Shown here piece after piece: positions 52,876 to 62,043 of a DNA stretch of 64,000 bases. The number at the start of each line of letters is the position of its first letter. The stretch's first letter is position 1. Source of the stretch: Mitsuaria sp. PDC51 (GTDB taxonomy: Bacteria; Pseudomonadota; Gammaproteobacteria; Burkholderiales; Burkholderiaceae_C); NCBI RefSeq assembly GCF_900113225.1, contig NZ_FOZE01000001.1:2046001-2110000 (forward strand). Reading direction: 5' to 3'. Position numbers and translations under genes: made by a program. The notes beneath the pieces were generated by a model, which was given only the letters and a program-made list of their open reading frames with translations, had not been told where the DNA came from and did not search any database.

Positions 52876-54762
52876 ATGACCCTCACCCTGCGCGCGGTGT
52901 CGCTCAACGACCTGCCCCTGACGCAGCCCATCACCGCGCGCTTCGACGCCACCGGGGGAACCATCGGTCGCGCCGACCACAACACCATGGCGCTGCCCGA
53001 CCCGGAGCGCCACATCTCCCGCCAGCAGGCGGAGATCAGCGCCGACGCCGGCGGCTTCGTGATCCGCAACGTCGGCAGCGCCAATCCGATCACCGTCGCC
53101 GGGCAGCCGGTCGCCCAGGGTCAGGCCGTGCCGCTGCGGCACCTGGACCAGGTCCGCATCGGCGGCTACCTGCTGGAAGTGCAGAACGAGGCCGGCGACG
53201 ACAGCGGCGCCACCGTGATCCGCCGGGCGCCGGACCTGGCGCGTCCGGTCATGCCGGCGCCTGGGCCCATGCCCATGCCGATCCCGGCGCCGCCGACGCC
53301 GCTGGGCGGCGCGACCTCGGCGCCCGCCGCGCTGTCCAGTTCCAACCCGTTCGCCGACCTGTTCGGCGGCGCGCCGACCCCGGCCGACCTGTTCGCCGCG
53401 ACGCCGGCCCCGGCGCCGCATCTCTCGCCGTTCGCGGCCCCGCCGCCCGCCCCGACGCCCGCGCCGGCCGGACCGATGCTGCTGCCGGACGACTTCGATC
53501 CCTTCGCCCCGCCGCCACCGTCGCGCCAGGCATCCACCACCAGCGCCGCCGGACCGGCCGCGTTCGACCCCTTCGGCGGCCTGGACCTGGCGCCGCCGCC
53601 CGCGCCCATCGCGCCGCCGGCGGCCTCGAACGACCTGGGCTTCGGCGGAGCCTTCGCCGACCTGGTGCCGGGCGACAACAACCGCTCGCTGGACGACCTG
53701 TTCGGCTTGCAGGCCCCGGGCGCGGACCCCCTGGCCGGCTTCATGGCCGGCGCGGCGCCGCGTGCCGACACCGGCGCGCGCGACGGCCTGCCGTCGGATC
53801 CGCTGGCGCTTTTCGGCGCCGCGGCGCCGGCCGCCAACACCGAGCCGCAGACGCCCGCGCTGCCGGACCACACGCCGGCGCTGCACTCGTCCTTCCGTCC
53901 GCCGGAGGTCCGCGGCCTGGCGCCGGCGCCGCTGCCTCCGCCAGTTCCGCCGGTGGCCGTGATGCCGCCGCCGGTCATGCCGCCCGCCGCGGTCATGCCG
54001 CCTCCAGTGACGCCGCCCCCGGTGATGCCGCCGCCGCCGGCCGTGGCGCCGCCGCCGACCTTCGCCCGGCCGCAGCCGGCGGCGTCGGCGACCGCCGCGC
54101 CCGGTCCAGCGGCCGACACCGCCGCGCTCTGGCAGGCCTTCTGCGAAGGCGCGGGCGTGCGCATGGCCGCGCCGCCGCAAGGCCTGAACGCCGACCTGAT
54201 GCGCGTCATCGGCCAGCTGCTGAATGCCTCCGTCGACGGCGCGCTGCGCATGATGGCGGTGCGCGCGGCCACGAAGCACGAGCTGCGCGCGCAGGTCACG
54301 GTGATCCGCTCGCGCGACAACAACCCGCTGAAGTTCTCGCCCGACGCGCAGTCGGCGCTCGAGCAGCTGCTGCAGCCGCCGGTGCGCGGCTTCCTGCCCG
54401 GCCCGGCGGCGATGCAGGACGCGATGCGCGACCTGGTCGGCCACACCATCGGCACGATGGCCGGCACCCGCGCGGCGCTGGAGGGCGTGCTGACGCGCTT
54501 CCAGCCTTCGGCGCTGGAGGCCAAGCTGACCAGCCGCTCGGTGCTGGACAGCGTGCTGGCGATGAACCGCAAGGCCAAGCTCTGGGAGCTCTACCTGCAG
54601 CATTTCGAATCCATCCGCGACGAGGCGCAGGAGGACTTCCACACCCTGTTCGGCAAGGCCTTCCTGGAGGCCTACGAAGACCAGCTCGAGCGCCTGAGCC
54701 AGCACGGCCGGGGCCCGGCGCCGGTCGCGCCGCACGCACAACCACAGCAGAGCGGGGCCTGA
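52876..54762 (+). CDS. tagH: TagH/Fha, T6SS FHA-domain scaffold
   Basis: 628 aa from the ATG at 52876. FHA domain at ~5-105: GGTIGRADHNTMAL, HISRQQAEIS (phosphothreonine-binding Ser-Arg), FVIRNVGSANPITVAGQPV. A TVI motif (T113, GATVIRRAP) follows directly, then ~300 residues of Ala/Pro-rich linker, and a C-terminal TagH domain (LWQAFCEGAGVRMAAPPQGL to FHTLFGKAFLEAYEDQLERL). Phosphorylated partners bind the FHA domain to license T6SS assembly. It is followed 33 bases later by pppA. Confidence 0.93.
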   Translation: MTLTLRAVSLNDLPLTQPITARFDATGGTIGRADHNTMALPDPERHISRQQAEISADAGGFVIRNVGSANPITVAGQPVAQGQAVPLRHLDQVRIGGYLLEVQNEAGDDSGATVIRRAPDLARPVMPAPGPMPMPIPAPPTPLGGATSAPAALSSSNPFADLFGGAPTPADLFAATPAPAPHLSPFAAPPPAPTPAPAGPMLLPDDFDPFAPPPPSRQASTTSAAGPAAFDPFGGLDLAPPPAPIAPPAASNDLGFGGAFADLVPGDNNRSLDDLFGLQAPGADPLAGFMAGAAPRADTGARDGLPSDPLALFGAAAPAANTEPQTPALPDHTPALHSSFRPPEVRGLAPAPLPPPVPPVAVMPPPVMPPAAVMPPPVTPPPVMPPPPAVAPPPTFARPQPAASATAAPGPAADTAALWQAFCEGAGVRMAAPPQGLNADLMRVIGQLLNASVDGALRMMAVRAATKHELRAQVTVIRSRDNNPLKFSPDAQSALEQLLQPPVRGFLPGPAAMQDAMRDLVGHTIGTMAGTRAALEGVLTRFQPSALEAKLTSRSVLDSVLAMNRKAKLWELYLQHFESIRDEAQEDFHTLFGKAFLEAYEDQLERLSQHGRGPAPVAPHAQPQQSGA

Positions 54763-54795
54763 GCCCCGCCGATCGTCCTACACGTCGTTCACACC

Positions 54796-55665
54796 ATGCT
54801 CAAGATCCGGGTCGCCGCCTGCAGCGAACAAGGCGCGCGCGCCAACAATGAAGACGCCATCGTGGCGCACGAGAACGGCCCCGGCTGGTATGCCGTGCTG
54901 GCCGACGGCGCCGGCGGCCACCGCAATGGCGCGGAGGCCGCGCGTCGCGCCGTCCACCGGATGCAGACCAGCCTGGGCGACGCCACGCTGCCCTGGCGGC
55001 CGGAGCTGCTGACCGGCGCGGTGCTGGCCGCGCACGACGACGTGCGTCGCGGCGTCGAGGGCACCGGCCGCGACCGCATGCACACGACGGTGGTGGCCCT
55101 GTGCGTGGATGCGCAGCGCAACTTCGCGCTGTGGACGCATGTGGGCGACTCCCGCCTTTACCGCCTCCGCGACGGCCAGATCGACACGATCACGCAGGAC
55201 GACAGCGTGGTGCAGATGCTGATCGAGGCCGGGCTGCTGACGCCGGAGCAGGCCGAGGATCACCCGCACAAGAACCACCTGGTGGCGGCGCTGGGCATCG
55301 AGGACGAGCTGCATCCCCACACGACCTCGCCGCAGCCGCTGCAGGACGGCGACGTCTTCCTGCTGTGCAGCGACGGCTGGTGGGGCAGCGCGGGCGACAC
55401 GCTGATCCACGACACGCTGCGCGCGGCCGCCTCGCCGGACGACTGGCTGGCGGCGATGCGCGCGGTGATCGAGGAGCGCGGCTTGCCGGACCAGGACAAC
55501 TTCAGCGCCATCGCGCTGTGGGTCGGCGAGCCGGCCCTGGCGGTGGCCGCCGAGGCCCCGGCGGACGCGGCCGGCACGGCCACGGACGAGACCGCGGTGG
55601 ACTCCGGACCCGTCCCGCTGGAAGAGGAAGAAGAGGACGAGTCGACGCGGCGGATGCCGCTCTGA
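54796..55665 (+). CDS. pppA: PppA, T6SS PP2C-type protein phosphatase
   Basis: 289 aa. PP2C metal-binding motifs are present: RANNEDA (Asp), VLADGAGGH (Asp-Gly), THVGDSRLYRLRDG, LLCSDGWWGS (Asp-Gly), and DQDNFSAIALWV (Asp-Asn). It removes phosphate from threonines added by PpkA and so shuts T6SS firing down. Its place behind tagH gives the standard post-translational switch, although ppkA is 9.5 kb upstream under its own copy of the shared promoter motif. The last ~45 residues form an acidic tail. Confidence 0.93.
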   Translation: MLKIRVAACSEQGARANNEDAIVAHENGPGWYAVLADGAGGHRNGAEAARRAVHRMQTSLGDATLPWRPELLTGAVLAAHDDVRRGVEGTGRDRMHTTVVALCVDAQRNFALWTHVGDSRLYRLRDGQIDTITQDDSVVQMLIEAGLLTPEQAEDHPHKNHLVAALGIEDELHPHTTSPQPLQDGDVFLLCSDGWWGSAGDTLIHDTLRAAASPDDWLAAMRAVIEERGLPDQDNFSAIALWVGEPALAVAAEAPADAAGTATDETAVDSGPVPLEEEEEDESTRRMPL

Positions 55666-55752
55666 GCGCGGGGCGCGAGCGCGCCGCCGCGGGAGCCGGC
55701 GCGAGACGGTGCCAGGCGCCGCGAGACAGTCGTAGACCTCTGGAGACAGCCG

Positions 55753-56658
55753 ATGAGGACGGTCCGTCAAGTCGACGCCGGCGACCTGAGCGTCGGCCTG
55801 TGGGACGAGGGCCCGCGCGACGGGCCGGCGGTCGTGCTGCTGCACGGCTTTCCGTATGACATCCATGCCTACGAGGCGGTGACCGATCGCCTGGTCGAGC
55901 GCGGCTGCCGCGTGCTGGTGCCCTTCCTGCGCGGCTACGGCTCGACGCGTTTTCTCGAGGCGGACACCCTGCGGTCCGGCGAGCAGGCGGTGCTCGGCGC
56001 CGACCTGCGGGCGCTGATGGATGCGCTGCGGATCGAGTCCGCGGTGCTGGCCGGATACGACTGGGGCGGTCGAGCCGCCTGCGTGGTCGCGGCGACCTGG
56101 CCGGAGCGCTGCGCCGGGCTGGTGTCCTGCAACGGCTACAACCTGCTGCATCCGCCGGCCGCGATGGCGCCGGACGAGCCGGCCAACGAGGCGCGCTACT
56201 GGTACCAGTTCTACCTGCATGGCGAGCGCGGCCGGCGCGGCCTGGAGCAGCACCGGCAGGCCATGGCGAAGCTGCTGTGGCAGATGTGGTCGCCGCGCTG
56301 GCCGTTCACCGAGGCGGACTTCCTTCGCTCGGCGGCGGCCTTCGACAACCCCGATTTCGTCGAGGTGGTCGTGCATTCCTATCGCCACCGCTATGGCTTG
56401 GTCCCGGGCGATGCGCGCTTCCTCGAGCTTGAGGCGCAGTTGCTGACCCGACCGGTGATCCAGGTCCCGACCATCCTGCTCGACGGCTTGGCGGACGGCG
56501 TTGCCGTCGAGCCCGACACGCGCTCGCATGCGCGCCATTTCGCGCGGCTCGTGCGGCATGAGCGGGTGGATGGCGTCGGCCACAACTTCCCGCAGGAATG
56601 CCCGTCCGTCTTCGCCGCGGCGGTGATGGACCTCGTCGAGGCGGCTGCGAGGGAGTGA
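55753..56658 (+). CDS. Alpha/beta hydrolase (epoxide hydrolase-like)
   Basis: 301 aa. HGFPYD (oxyanion HG motif), nucleophile Asp in LAGYDWGGRAA, and DGVGHNFPQE with the catalytic His give the haloalkane dehalogenase/epoxide hydrolase type of fold with Asp as nucleophile. The cap region has MWSPRWPFTEADF. The substrate cannot be inferred. Cytosolic, no signal peptide, and stands alone between pppA and an unrelated accessory gene. Confidence 0.85.
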   Translation: MRTVRQVDAGDLSVGLWDEGPRDGPAVVLLHGFPYDIHAYEAVTDRLVERGCRVLVPFLRGYGSTRFLEADTLRSGEQAVLGADLRALMDALRIESAVLAGYDWGGRAACVVAATWPERCAGLVSCNGYNLLHPPAAMAPDEPANEARYWYQFYLHGERGRRGLEQHRQAMAKLLWQMWSPRWPFTEADFLRSAAAFDNPDFVEVVVHSYRHRYGLVPGDARFLELEAQLLTRPVIQVPTILLDGLADGVAVEPDTRSHARHFARLVRHERVDGVGHNFPQECPSVFAAAVMDLVEAAARE

Positions 56659-56799
56659 CGAGTCTGATCAACGCGCCCTGTGCGGGGCGGGGCGGCCTTT
56701 CGGCAATTTGCGGGAGACAGATCAGCCAGGGGCCGATGGAACCTCGGGACGCCGGCGGATAGATTGGCGTTCGACATCACTTCCGTCAAAGGGTTCGCG

Positions 56800-57696
56800 A
56801 TGAAGCAGCGCTCTCACCACCGTGCCCCCTCGGCACAGGACCTCCCCGCGGCGCAGGGCGACCGCGTGCCGGTGCGAGCGATGCATGAGCGCAGCCCGAT
56901 CCAGGCGAGGACGCTGCAGGCCTTTGTCGACCAGTCACCCCGCATGCAGGCGCAGCGTCGGCTCGTCGACGGCGTGCTTGGCGGTGCAGAGGGGGATCGG
57001 CCAGTGTTGCAGGCCGCCGGCAGGTCTTCGCCGGATAGAGCGGCTGCGGCGTCACCCATGGGTGTCGCTCAGTTGGGCAAAAAGGACTCGGCCATCCCGG
57101 ACTTCGTGACCGAGTTCTTCGAGCGCCTCAATACGACCTACCACGCGTTCAAGCAGGGCAATTGGAACTTGATCTCGCAGGCTCACGCGCAGGCCCATGG
57201 CGCCGCGCCCTCGACCTCAGGGGCGGCGTACACCATCGACGCGATCACTGGCAGGAAGCTGGTCGAGATGCTGACCCGAACCGGTTGGAAGCCTCACGAC
57301 TCGGAGAGTCGCAAGAGTGCCATCGAGACCTCGGCGGCCTTTTCGAAAGCACGCAGGCAGCAGGGGGCTTCATCGGACCAGGGCGGAGCTCCACAGCTCA
57401 CGACGGACGACCAGGGCAAGCCGATTCGAACGATCACTTCCCACAAGGCGCGAAAGAAGCTTCATCAAGACGGAGCAAGCGAGTACTACTACCTGAAGGG
57501 AAACAATGCGCTCTTCAAGGAGGGCCGTCCGGTGAAGGAGACGGACTATCCGATACCGGGCGCGCTCCAGCCCGCCGCGGCAACGATCGTCGATGTGGAC
57601 TCGGACGAGTCGGAGGAGTCCAGCGAAGAGAGTGAGATCGAGGCGACCCGGCCGGTGCAATCTGGCGAAGGTGGTTCACCGAAGGACGAGCCCTAG
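56800..57696 (+). CDS. Hypothetical accessory protein with a toxin-leader-like N-terminus
   Basis: 298 aa from the ATG at 56800. No enzymatic family recognised. Residues ~40-70 (LQAFVDQSPRMQAQRRLVDG) resemble the NSPR-x-AQR leader found ahead of DUF4157-type and contractile-injection-associated toxins. A folded C-terminal part (~95-260) includes FFERLNTTYHAFKQGNWNLI, ETSAAFSKARRQQ and EYYYLKGNNALFKEGRP, then an acidic Ser/Glu tail. Lower GC than neighbours suggests transfer. A cargo protein is possible, but unproven. Confidence 0.55.
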   Translation: MKQRSHHRAPSAQDLPAAQGDRVPVRAMHERSPIQARTLQAFVDQSPRMQAQRRLVDGVLGGAEGDRPVLQAAGRSSPDRAAAASPMGVAQLGKKDSAIPDFVTEFFERLNTTYHAFKQGNWNLISQAHAQAHGAAPSTSGAAYTIDAITGRKLVEMLTRTGWKPHDSESRKSAIETSAAFSKARRQQGASSDQGGAPQLTTDDQGKPIRTITSHKARKKLHQDGASEYYYLKGNNALFKEGRPVKETDYPIPGALQPAAATIVDVDSDESEESSEESEIEATRPVQSGEGGSPKDEP

Positions 57697-57746
57697 GAGT
57701 TCGATCCCCCCCGGCCCGGGTGCCTGCGTGGCCTCTTCCGTCGGGC

Positions 57747-58664
57747 TTACGGCTGCGGCTCGTCCATCGCCGCATTCGACGCATCCACCGGGGTCGGCCC
57801 GCTGCCCAGCTCCACGCCGGTGACGGGCTCGCTCAGCGGATCGGAGGCGGTGCGGGTGCGCATGGCCTCGCAGTCGCGTTCCTCGTCCGGCGTCAGGCCC
57901 ACCGAGGCCTGGCCGTCGCCGCCGTCGACCGCGCACTGTCGCTCGCGGGCCGACTCGTACAGGAACAGCTTGCTGTCGTTCCACGGGCCCCGCATGTCGC
58001 CTTCGCCTTGCGACATGTTGTAGTAGACCGAGGCGAACTCCGGCTTGCCCGGCAGCTTGCCCGGCGGGAAGTTGGGGCTGATCGAATACAGCGCCTTCTC
58101 GAACGAGCGCTGGTGGGCGATCTCGCGGGTCATCAGGAAGCCGAGCGCCTCCTTCACGCCGGGGTCGTCGGTCACCGCGATCAGCCGTTCATAGACGATC
58201 TTGGCGCGCGCCTCGGCGGCGATGTTGGAGCGCAGGTCGGCGGTCGGCTCGCCGATGCTGTCGATGTAGCCGGCGTTCCAGAGCTGGCCGCCGGAGTTGG
58301 TCAGCGCCGGTCCGCCGCCGTACAGCACCTGCGTCACATGCGAGTCGTTGCCGGCGCCCTGCAGCGAGCGGAACAGCTCCGCTTCGGAATCGGTCGCCTC
58401 GGCCAGCTGGCCCTTGGCGCCCTTGTTGAGCATCGCGACGATGGTGCCGATGACCTCGAGGTGGCTGAGCTCCTCGGTGGCGATGTCGAGCAGCATGTCC
58501 TTGCGGCCCGGGTCGTCCTCGGCCAGCGCCTGGGTGAAGTAACGACAGGCGGCGGCGAGCTCGCCTTGCGGACCGCCGAACTGCTCGAGCATCAGGTTGG
58601 CCAGCGCCGGATTGCATTCGCGGACGCGGACGGTGTACTGGAGGCGTTTGTTGTGGGCGAACAT
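57747..58664 (-). CDS. Manganese catalase
   Basis: 305 aa from the ATG at 58664 with AAGGAG ahead. The ferritin-like di-Mn core is clear: FGGPQGELAAACRYFTQALA, LLDIATEELSHLEVIGTIVA (Glu, Glu-x-x-His) and GFLMTREIAHQRSFEKALYS (second Glu/His set), plus GPWNDSKLFLY. It splits hydrogen peroxide to water and oxygen without haem, in the cytoplasm. The C-terminal ~45 residues are an acidic, Pro-rich tail. No cognate regulator is adjacent. Confidence 0.93.
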   Translation of the reverse strand: MFAHNKRLQYTVRVRECNPALANLMLEQFGGPQGELAAACRYFTQALAEDDPGRKDMLLDIATEELSHLEVIGTIVAMLNKGAKGQLAEATDSEAELFRSLQGAGNDSHVTQVLYGGGPALTNSGGQLWNAGYIDSIGEPTADLRSNIAAEARAKIVYERLIAVTDDPGVKEALGFLMTREIAHQRSFEKALYSISPNFPPGKLPGKPEFASVYYNMSQGEGDMRGPWNDSKLFLYESARERQCAVDGGDGQASVGLTPDEERDCEAMRTRTASDPLSEPVTGVELGSGPTPVDASNAAMDEPQP

Positions 58665-59143
58665 GGAATCTCCTTGCGGTAGGCGGGGATGAGGGCAACT
58701 TGAAGCGCCGCACCACGCAGCCCTCAAGCGGGGCCGGCGTGCATGGCGACAAGGCGATCTGGCAAGGGCCGATCCAGCGCTGCGATGAGGGTCTCTCCCG
58801 CTACGACGCGACGGCCATGGACGGAGATCGCCGATGGCATCGGGATTCGCAGCCGACAGGCAAATTGCGTCGATGCGTTTCCGACGTTCGGAAGGGCATG
58901 CGGCAGAACTCACACACTTGTCCAGGCAAGTGTTTTGGGGTCAAGACTTGCGCCGCTTCGCGCACTGCGAGGCGCGCGCGCATGCTCTCTCTAGCAGGCC
59001 GCGCCCAGGCTCGCTTCTCCGCGACTGACTGGTTCACCTGCCGGTCGTCCACAACCGCCTGCCGCCCCGCAACCTCGATGGCATGGGCTTTGCAATGAAG
59101 AGGTCGTTGGCATGTGCCAATGACCATTGACGGAGACACCACC
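58665..59143. other. Intergenic region without a credible gene
   Basis: Several short frames on both strands have no coding flavour or ribosome site. A dyad CACTTG (58915-58920) / CAAGTG (58927-58932) followed by TTTT at 58933 could be a weak terminator or operator. Promoters of the divergent Mn catalase and Gln-rich genes must lie here, but no consensus is obvious. Confidence 0.5.
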
Positions 59144-59479
59144 ATGACTCAGCAATCCAACCAAGGTCAGTCGACCCCAGGCCAGCAGGGCGGTTCCGGC
59201 TCGCAGCGCGAGCAGAACCAGCAGAACCAGCAGAACCAGCAGAACCAGCAAGGTCAACAAGGCCAGCCGGGTCAGCAGGACCAGAACCGCGAGCAGCAGC
59301 GCCAGCAGGGTCAGAACCAGGGCCAGCAAGGCCAGGCCTCGCAGGGCCAGGAGCAGCAGCGCCAACAAGCCCAGCAAGGCCAGCAGCGTGAGGACGGCTC
59401 GCAGAACCGCGCCGAGCAGCAGCGCCAGCAAGGCGGCCAGCAGCGTGAACAAGGCGGGCAGCAGCGCGACGAGCGTTGA
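59144..59479 (+). CDS. Gln-rich low-complexity protein
   Basis: 111 aa from the ATG at 59144, with GGAG eight bases ahead (ATG 59114 is in frame but has no site). More than half the residues are Gln, Gly or Asn; tandem NQQ units come from a CAGCAGAAC nine-base repeat around 59212-59248, then GQQ/RQQ units. No folded domain, signal or membrane segment. Such hydrophilic, disordered proteins are often stress or desiccation associated; that is only inference. It stands alone, ahead of the S9 peptidase gene. Confidence 0.6.
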   Translation: MTQQSNQGQSTPGQQGGSGSQREQNQQNQQNQQNQQGQQGQPGQQDQNREQQRQQGQNQGQQGQASQGQEQQRQQAQQGQQREDGSQNRAEQQRQQGGQQREQGGQQRDER

Positions 59480-59542
59480 GCGCCGGCAAGCGCAGGGGCC
59501 GGCCCGCAGGGGTCGGCCCCTTTCATCTTCCAGCGAAAGGAA

Positions 59543-61558
59543 ATGCCGATGGGCGAAGCCCCGAGCGCCTTCACCGTGGACGACCTCTGCAACGAGCAGC
59601 GCATCGAGTCGCTCGACCTGCACCCTTGCGGCCAGCGTGCGGTGTGCGCGGTGAAGTCGGTGCAACGCGCGGACGATGACTACCAGACCCACCTGTGGCT
59701 GCTGCCCTTGGGCGGCGGACCGTCGAACCGGCTGACCTTCGTGCCCAGCAAGAACTCGCGGCCGCGCTGGTCGCCCGGCGGTGATCGCATCGCCTTCCTG
59801 AGCGACCGGCATGGCGGGCCGAAGCAGGTGTTCCTGATGCCGGCGGACGGCGGCGAGGCCCGCCAGATCACGCGTTTCGCCGGCACCGTGATCGACCTGG
59901 CGTGGCGGCCGGATGGCCGCCAGCTCGCGCTGGTCTGCGCGGTCAATGTCGATCCGGACCAGCGCGTCGACGGCACGCGGGAGATCGACCTGCAACGCCC
60001 GATCGCCCCCGCGACGGCGCCGGAAGTGGTCTGGCGCCTGCCCTACAAGATGGACGGCTCCGGTTATGTGCTGGGCGCCCGGCTGCAGATCGTGCTGCTG
60101 GACATCGAGTCGCAGGCGGCGACGCCGCTCACCCGCGGCGATTACGACGTGGGGCATCTGGCCTGGTCGTGCGACGGCCGGCGTCTGGCCTACACCCGGG
60201 GACGCGAGGACGAACGCGAGAGCCACTGCACCGATGTCTGGATGCTGGACCTCGACGGTCCCGCGCAGCCGTTTCCCGAGGCGCGGCGGCTCACCACCAC
60301 GGTGGCCACCGCCTCGTGGCCGGCGTTCTCCCCCGACGGATCGACGATCGCCTTCATGGGCGCCGAGAACGGCGGCGACGCGATCATGCGGCTGTGGGCG
60401 GTGGACGTGGCCACTGGCACAACGCGTCGAGTGGCCGACGAGGATGTCGAGCTCTTCAGCAACCCGCTGTTCTGGGACGCCGATGGCCGCCGGCTGCTCG
60501 CGGTGCAGGCCTGGCGCGGCGTCCAGCGCATCGTGTCCATCCAGGTGGACAGCGGCGAAGTCACTCCGCTGGTCGAGCCGGCCGCCGGTCATGTGAGCGC
60601 GATGGCGGTGGGCGAGGTGATCGCCTATGTCGAGGAAGGCATGGACCACCCGATCGAAGCCCACCGCTGCGACCTCGACGGCGGCCAGGCGCGACGCATC
60701 AGCGACTTCAACGGCTGGTGGCGCCAGCGGCATGCGCTCAAGCTCGAGCGTCGCCGCTTCGAGGTGCCGGACGGCGAGGGCGGCACCGAGCAGATCGAGG
60801 GCTGGCTGCTGCTGCGGGAAGGCGAGCCTTCACCGTGCCGGCTGCTGGTCGACGTGCATGGCGGACCGGCCAGCTATGTGGCGCTGCAGTTCCCGACGAC
60901 ACCCTACTGGCAGGTGCTGGCCAGCCAGGGCTGGGCCATCCTGGCGCTCAACGCGGTGGGGTCGGCCAGCTACGGCCGCCGGTTCAGTGAGCGGCTGCGC
61001 AAGTGCTGGGGCAGGCTCGACCTGCCGCAATACCGCGCCGCCATCGCCGCGTTGCGGCGCGAGGGCCTGGTGGACGATCGGGTCGCCATCGCCGGCTCGT
61101 CCTACGGCGGCTACTTCAGCGCGTATGCCACCGGCAACTGCGAGGACTTCCGCGCCTCGGTGGTCAGCGCGCCGGTGGGCAACCTGGAGACGCACTACGG
61201 CACCTCCGACAGCGGCTACTACGCCGACCCGTTCTCGATGGAAGGCAAGCCCGACGCCAACCGCGAGCTGATGATCGAGCTCTCGCCGATGGCGCACATC
61301 GGGCAGGGCAACACGCCGACGCTGTTCCTGCAGGGCAAGGACGACGAGCGTTGTCCGAAATGCCAGTCGGAGGAGATGTTCGTGAAGCTCAAGCGCTCCG
61401 GCACGCCGAGCGAGATAGTCCTCTATCCCGGCGGCGACCACCACACGCTGGGCCAGGGCCGACCGTCCCATCGGCTCGACGGGCATGGGCGCATCGTCGA
61501 TTGGCTGAATCGGTGGGTCGAGGTGCCGTTGCCGGCGGCGCCCGGGGAGAAGCGCTGA
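59543..61558 (+). CDS. S9 family (prolyl oligopeptidase-type) peptidase
   Basis: 671 aa if ATG 59543 is used; ATG 59549, better spaced from GAAAGGAA, gives 669. The N-terminal part is a beta-propeller with WD/TolB-like blades (SRPRWSPGGDRIAFLSDRHG, VIDLAWRPDGRQLALVC, HLAWSCDGRRLAYTRGRED). The C-terminal alpha/beta hydrolase holds Ser520 in AGSSYGGYFSAY, an Asp in LFLQGKDDERCP and His in PGGDHHTLG. It would act as a dipeptidyl/acylaminoacyl peptidase in the cytoplasm, with no signal peptide seen. Confidence 0.92.
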   Translation: MPMGEAPSAFTVDDLCNEQRIESLDLHPCGQRAVCAVKSVQRADDDYQTHLWLLPLGGGPSNRLTFVPSKNSRPRWSPGGDRIAFLSDRHGGPKQVFLMPADGGEARQITRFAGTVIDLAWRPDGRQLALVCAVNVDPDQRVDGTREIDLQRPIAPATAPEVVWRLPYKMDGSGYVLGARLQIVLLDIESQAATPLTRGDYDVGHLAWSCDGRRLAYTRGREDERESHCTDVWMLDLDGPAQPFPEARRLTTTVATASWPAFSPDGSTIAFMGAENGGDAIMRLWAVDVATGTTRRVADEDVELFSNPLFWDADGRRLLAVQAWRGVQRIVSIQVDSGEVTPLVEPAAGHVSAMAVGEVIAYVEEGMDHPIEAHRCDLDGGQARRISDFNGWWRQRHALKLERRRFEVPDGEGGTEQIEGWLLLREGEPSPCRLLVDVHGGPASYVALQFPTTPYWQVLASQGWAILALNAVGSASYGRRFSERLRKCWGRLDLPQYRAAIAALRREGLVDDRVAIAGSSYGGYFSAYATGNCEDFRASVVSAPVGNLETHYGTSDSGYYADPFSMEGKPDANRELMIELSPMAHIGQGNTPTLFLQGKDDERCPKCQSEEMFVKLKRSGTPSEIVLYPGGDHHTLGQGRPSHRLDGHGRIVDWLNRWVEVPLPAAPGEKR

Positions 61559-61644
61559 GCGTTTCTCCGTGCCGTGGCGCGTGGAACGGGGGTTGCCCGT
61601 ACCACGCAGGGCTCGATCCCGCGAGCCTCCCTCTGGAGATCTCC

Positions 61645-62028
61645 ATGTCCCTTCGTCACCTGGCCGTCGCTGGCGGCGTCGCGCTGTTGTCCGCGCACCT
61701 GTTCCGTTCCCTGCGTGCGCCGCAAGACGGCGCACCGTCCTCGGCGCCGCTTCCGGCGTCCTCGACGGACGCGTCCTCATCAGCCGCTTCCTTGTCCGAC
61801 GCTCCCTCGTCCGACCCTTCCTCGGCGGCCGACCGCACGCGGTCCGAAAGCAGCGCGCGCGCCTCTTCGGACGGCGGCGAGCCCGCGCAACTGACGCCGC
61901 TGGAAGGCGCGGCCGTCGCCGAGTCGCTGCGTGAGCAGGAGCGCCCCGAACTCGGCCTGCCGAGCGACACGCGCAACGATGCCGATCGCGTCCGGCCCGG
62001 CCTGGCGGACTTCGCGCGCGGTGCCTGA
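61645..62028 (+). CDS. Small hypothetical protein with N-terminal membrane anchor
   Basis: 127 aa from the ATG at 61645, with GGAG seven bases ahead. A short hydrophobic segment (LAVAGGVALLSAHLF) is followed by a Ser/Ala-rich region and a charged C-terminus (EGAAVAESLREQERPELGLP). No family recognised. It precedes the DUF1264 gene by 15 bases and may share its transcript. Confidence 0.5.
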   Translation: MSLRHLAVAGGVALLSAHLFRSLRAPQDGAPSSAPLPASSTDASSSAASLSDAPSSDPSSAADRTRSESSARASSDGGEPAQLTPLEGAAVAESLREQERPELGLPSDTRNDADRVRPGLADFARGA

Positions 62029-62043
62029 GTCGCGAGGTTGGCG

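Noticed and set aside
52828..54741. 637-aa antisense frame opposite tagH
   Set aside because: Shadow of the FHA protein, Arg/Gly-rich, with no motifs.
59200..59470. CRISPR-like repeats
   Set aside because: The CAG/AAC repeats are in frame with a Gln-rich protein and have no repeat-spacer pattern.
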